Shown: positions 61,114 through 64,000 of the stretch, one piece after another
Layout: every line of letters starts with the position of its first letter
Position numbering within the stretch: the first letter of the stretch is position 1
From: Peptococcaceae bacterium
GTDB taxonomy: Bacteria > Bacillota > Dehalobacteriia > UBA4068 > UBA4997
Assembly: GCA_022797295.1 (NCBI GenBank)
Contig: JAAWKH010000001.1
Span: 1-64,000, forward strand
Direction: 5' to 3'
Length of the DNA stretch: 64,000 nucleotides
Notes under the pieces: model-generated
Told to the model about the DNA's origin: nothing
What the model saw: the letters and a program-made list of their open reading frames with translations, nothing else
Databases searched by the model: none
Made by a program: the position numbers and the translations under genes

Positions 61114-62214
61114 TTACTTTTGGGGCAGCTGCAATATCACTTTCTTTTCCGCCTCATTCCACTGCACATCCACCGCCAGGGCTTCGGCAATGGCGCGCAG
61201 GGGTAGATAGGTTGAACCGTTTTCCATAAAGCAATAGTTAAAATCTAAATCCAGCTGGCTGGTTTGATATTGGCTGTATCCCTCTGTGTCTGGCTCCGGC
61301 AGCTCCACTCGCAGCTCCGCGGTTTGCTGGGCTAGGGAAATGTTCACCCAGCGGTCCCGCCTTTCCGTGTGGGCCTGAATGGATTTGGTGCCGGCGTGCC
61401 AGTTCACGGTGGCACCGCAGGCCTCAAACAAGTCGCGCATAGGCAGACAGGTAACGCCGTTTAACACCTTGCCATCGGCAATTTTTTGACCTTCGTTGGT
61501 GTAAACCGGATAGGTAGCGCTGGTTTTAGGAGCGGTGGCAACAGTGGCCTTAACCGGTATTTGACAGCGGCTCAGCACAAAGTCAATGTCAAATTGGTAG
61601 TATCCCTCCAAATATTCTTTCAGTAGCGCGTCGTCCTGAGCCAGCACGGTTTCATATTGGTGAAAATCCTTGCAAAGGCGTTTGGCGTCCTGCAAAGTGA
61701 TGTTGCGGGCGGCAAACTGGGCCTGCTGCTCCGGCGTTGGCAGGTTGGCTTCCTCGCTGATTTTGATGTAGGCTTCAATGTATTCGCCGTAGGTCATTTG
61801 GCGCAGCTTTTCAGCAGGCAGTTTTTCTGAGGCGTAAAGCTTGATTTGGTTTTCGGAAAGTGGCTGTTGATCCATAATATTTCTAAAATCGCCGTAATCC
61901 ATATTAAGCATTTGGGCCTCGGTATATCCCAACTTTCGCAAATCCGGATTAGGGCCGTTCAGTGGAATTGTATCGTGAACTTTGCTAGTGTCGATATGAG
62001 GAATGGTAATGCCCAAGCTGGCTGGCAGGGCTATGCTTTGTAGTAGGGCTTTGCTTTCGGCGGAGGCAGTGGCCGGGTCGGTGAGGGCCGGGGCAATTTC
62101 CTGTGGATACACTTTGCCGTATTCATCCACCGCGTAAGCGGGCGCGGCGCATAAAAGTAGGCCTAGCAGGCATATTAGTAGGGTTAGGCGAGCCAATGAT
62201 TTGGTAAGTAACAT
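61114..62214 (-). CDS. Secreted protein with a copper-amine-oxidase-N-like domain
   Basis: 366 residues. Signal peptide (LLCAAPAYA|VDE), a helical middle (about 60-200) with YTEAQMLNMDYGDF and TYGEYIEAYIKISE, then a C-terminal stalk-type domain (about 235-366) with LNGVTCLPMRDLFEACGATV and STYLPLRAIAEALAVDVQW. Ligand unknown. ATG at 62214 is chosen because AAAGGA lies 10 bases upstream; a GTG at 62223 is too close. It converges on the gene at 59395 and shares its C-terminal domain type. Confidence 0.8.
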   Translation of the reverse strand: MLLTKSLARLTLLICLLGLLLCAAPAYAVDEYGKVYPQEIAPALTDPATASAESKALLQSIALPASLGITIPHIDTSKVHDTIPLNGPNPDLRKLGYTEAQMLNMDYGDFRNIMDQQPLSENQIKLYASEKLPAEKLRQMTYGEYIEAYIKISEEANLPTPEQQAQFAARNITLQDAKRLCKDFHQYETVLAQDDALLKEYLEGYYQFDIDFVLSRCQIPVKATVATAPKTSATYPVYTNEGQKIADGKVLNGVTCLPMRDLFEACGATVNWHAGTKSIQAHTERRDRWVNISLAQQTAELRVELPEPDTEGYSQYQTSQLDLDFNYCFMENGSTYLPLRAIAEALAVDVQWNEAEKKVILQLPQK

Positions 62215-62276
62215 AAAAAACACATCCTTTCACTTTTGGTTAAATTATAGCATAAAAAAGGATATAAGTAAAGCAA

Positions 62277-62305
62277 AAGCCCCCGTGCCGTTAGCACAGG
62301 GGCTT
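62277..62305 (-). terminator. metQ terminator
   Basis: AAGCCCC-C-GTGC pairs with GCAC-A-GGGGCTT; on the minus strand TTTTG follows. Confidence 0.85.
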
Positions 62306-62316
62306 AAAATAGTTAA

Positions 62317-63156
62317 TTAAAATACAGTCTGAACGTTGCCATTGTAGGTTTCGTTGATGTAATTTTTAACAGTATCGCTGCACAGGGCTTCGGCCAGGGC
62401 TTTCAGCTTAGGATCTTCCTCGTTGCCTTCTTTAATAGTCAGCACGTTGGCATAGTTGGTGGCAGCCAGGGAATCGGCAGCTTCGGAAACCAGCGCGTCG
62501 GTAGCGGCGGACAACTCAGCCTGCAAAGCATAGTTGCCGTTGATTACCGCCATATCCAAATCAACCAGAGTGCGAGGCAACAGAGCAGCTTCCATCTCGT
62601 TGAACTTCAGGTTCTTCGGATTGTCGGTCACGTCAAAAGGAGTGGCTTTCAGACCAGCTTCAGGGTCCAGAGTAATCAGGCCGGCAGCTTCCAGCAGCAA
62701 CAAAGCGCGGGCTTCATTGGTGGGGTCGGAGGGGATACCGATAGTAGCGCCGTCCGGCAGTTCCTCAATGGTGGCAACCTTGCCAGGATACAGGCCCATC
62801 GGCTCATAGTGCACCGAAGCCAAAGATACCAGATGGGTGCCGTTGCTTTCATTAAAATCATTCATATAGGTGATATGCTGGAAGTAGTTAGCGTCAATTT
62901 CGCCATCCTCCAAAGCAGTGTTGGGGAACACATAATCGTTGTATTCCTTGATTTCCAGCTTGTAGCCTTTTTTAGCCAGGTCATCCTTAATAAGAGCCAA
63001 AATTTCTGCGTGCGGCGTGGGGCTGGCGCCAACTACGATTGGGGTTAGCTCAGTTTGTTGGCCATCTCCCTGCTTGCTGGGCTGGTCGTTGGAGCAGCCG
63101 GCAGCTACCAGCAGAGCAAAGCTCAGCACCAACACAAGTGACAAAAGTTTTTTCAT
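62317..63156 (-). CDS. metQ: MetQ/NlpA-family substrate-binding lipoprotein
   Basis: 279 residues. Lipobox LLVAAGC with lipid on Cys21. PIVVGASPTPHAEIL, YNDYVFPNTALEDGEIDANYFQH, and GATIGIPSDPTNEARALLLLE are classic MetQ motifs. It delivers methionine (or a related amino acid) to the MetI channel encoded upstream. ATG follows AGGAGG. A 162-base gap separates it from metI. Confidence 0.92.
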   Translation of the reverse strand: MKKLLSLVLVLSFALLVAAGCSNDQPSKQGDGQQTELTPIVVGASPTPHAEILALIKDDLAKKGYKLEIKEYNDYVFPNTALEDGEIDANYFQHITYMNDFNESNGTHLVSLASVHYEPMGLYPGKVATIEELPDGATIGIPSDPTNEARALLLLEAAGLITLDPEAGLKATPFDVTDNPKNLKFNEMEAALLPRTLVDLDMAVINGNYALQAELSAATDALVSEAADSLAATNYANVLTIKEGNEEDPKLKALAEALCSDTVKNYINETYNGNVQTVF

Positions 63157-63252
63157 TGCAAAATCCTCCTGAAAAATATAAATTAAAAATTTGAATAGAT
63201 TAATTATATAATAAATTTAAGCAAAAAGCTAGTCTTTTGCTGTGAATTTATA

Positions 63253-63280
63253 CCATAAAAATTATAAAACATTTTTATGG
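63253..63280. promoter_or_regulatory. AT-rich hairpin between metI and metQ
   Basis: CCATAAAAAT and ATTTTTATGG form a perfect 10-bp inverted repeat with an 8-base loop. TATAAT-like elements lie nearby on the minus strand, so metQ may have its own promoter or differential expression. Confidence 0.4.
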
Positions 63281-63318
63281 AAAGGTATAGATTTTGCTTA
63301 TAGGTTTTTGCTGCGTAC

Positions 63319-63978
63319 CTAAAGGCGCTTATCTAATTTGCGGGCCAGCCTGGTGCCAGCCTCCTGGAAAATCTGCACGATAATTACCAGCAAAATAACG
63401 GAAAGGTTCATAATTTCAGATTGATATTTATATAAGCCATAGTTTACGGCAATCTTGCCCAGGCCGCCGCCGCCGCAGAAGCCGGCCATAGCGGTGTAAC
63501 CCAAAATGGTGGTAATCGTAATTGCAAAACCAATCAACAGCGAGGGGCGGGCTTCGCCCAGCATAACCTTAGTGATGATTTTGCCGGTGGGCGCTCCCAT
63601 AGATTGGGCTGCTTCAATAATGCCGTGGTCAACCTCCTTGATAGAGCTTTCCACCATTCGGGCCACAAAGGGAGCGGCGGCTACAACCAGGGGAACGATT
63701 AAGCCGCGGTTGCCAGTGGCGGTGCCCACCAGATGCCTGGTAAACGGCATCATCCAAACCATTAAAATAAGGAAAGGAACAGAGCGGAGTATGTTTATAA
63801 TAATTCCCAAGCTGGTGTTTATTGCTTTGTTTGGGTGGATGCCGTCCTTATCAGTGAGCACCAGAATAATGCCCAACGGCAGGCCCAAAGCATAGGCCGC
63901 AACGGTGCTTACCAGCGTTAAGTATAAGGTGGTTACGGTTTCAGACGCCAAAAGGTTAATCAAGGTTTCCGTGTTCAT
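63319..63978 (-). CDS. metI: MetI-type ABC transporter permease
   Basis: 219 residues, about five spans. TLYLTLVSTVAAYALGLPLG at the N-terminus and the EAA loop around ESSIKEVDHGIIEAAQSMGA match methionine permeases. ATG at 63978 follows GGGAGG. The ATPase gene metN should lie just beyond the window; in the last 22 bases a reading frame ending TGA overlaps this ATG, which would fit a metN-metI junction. Confidence 0.92.
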   Translation of the reverse strand: MNTETLINLLASETVTTLYLTLVSTVAAYALGLPLGIILVLTDKDGIHPNKAINTSLGIIINILRSVPFLILMVWMMPFTRHLVGTATGNRGLIVPLVVAAAPFVARMVESSIKEVDHGIIEAAQSMGAPTGKIITKVMLGEARPSLLIGFAITITTILGYTAMAGFCGGGGLGKIAVNYGLYKYQSEIMNLSVILLVIIVQIFQEAGTRLARKLDKRL

Positions 63979-64000
63979 TGAGCATTCACCTCCCAGTTTT

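Overview
The window reads as a chromosomal segment of a Bacillota (Firmicutes) bacterium. The evidence is spoIVB directly followed by spo0A, strong GGAGG ribosome binding sites with frequent TTG starts, the mrdA-minCDE-rodA order, the yaaO-holB-yaaT-yabA-yabB-rsmI block known from Bacillus, a HisZ-dependent short HisG, and many intrinsic terminators. A sodium-pumping methylmalonyl-CoA decarboxylase operon (mce-mmdADCB) suggests an anaerobe that decarboxylates succinate-derived methylmalonyl-CoA, as Negativicutes do, but the lineage stays tentative. No phage, insertion sequence, CRISPR array or rRNA was seen.

Layout. 0-8 kb: tail of a regulator, tRNA-Leu, a MATE exporter with its divergent PadR regulator, an RNHCP zinc-ribbon protein, purL, a rubrerythrin and a tiny membrane peptide. 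8-17.4 kb is the most accessory-looking part: a BlaI/BlaR1-like pair whose sensor does not look like a penicillin-binding domain, then two ECF sigma/anti-sigma modules sharing an AKMLANP motif. Between them lie small secreted or membrane genes of unknown function, a decayed paralogue, a likely small RNA, and two arrays of an 89-bp hairpin-forming repeat. Each array sits between a terminator and a TGTCAGGTTTG...TTATATA promoter, one for a secreted protein and one for the second sigma operon. 17.5-20.5 kb: spoIVB and spo0A, with an intergenic region carrying 0A-box-like and DnaA-box-like sites. 20.6-24.2 kb: deoB-pdp nucleoside salvage, an SDR reductase and tRNA-Arg.

24.3-28.6 kb: mce-mmdADCB, with a 200-nt leader and codon use typical of very high expression. 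28.8-37.7 kb: a complete histidine operon (hisZ G D C B H A F, an unknown gene, hisIE, PHP phosphatase). 37.6-44.1 kb (minus strand): rsmI, trmN6-like, yabA, yaaT, holB, yaaO and lysA. 44.3-50.4 kb: cell shape and division (PBP2, a MinC lacking its N-terminal domain, MinD, MinE, RodA, a D,D-carboxypeptidase with a hairpin over its ribosome binding site). 50.4-54.5 kb: an HxlR/flavin-reductase pair, a small anchored protein, and a Kef-type antiporter behind a nine-G tract. 54.7-59.3 kb: Asp23-like protein, FakA-type kinase and RecG. 59.4-64 kb: two convergent secreted proteins with copper-amine-oxidase-N-like domains, and metI/metQ of a methionine importer whose ATPase lies beyond the edge.

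The most promising candidate for something undescribed is the 11-17 kb region, where paired ECF modules, a shared non-sigmaA promoter motif, structured repeats, a small RNA and orphan envelope proteins occur together. All calls are from reading the sequence; no database search was run.
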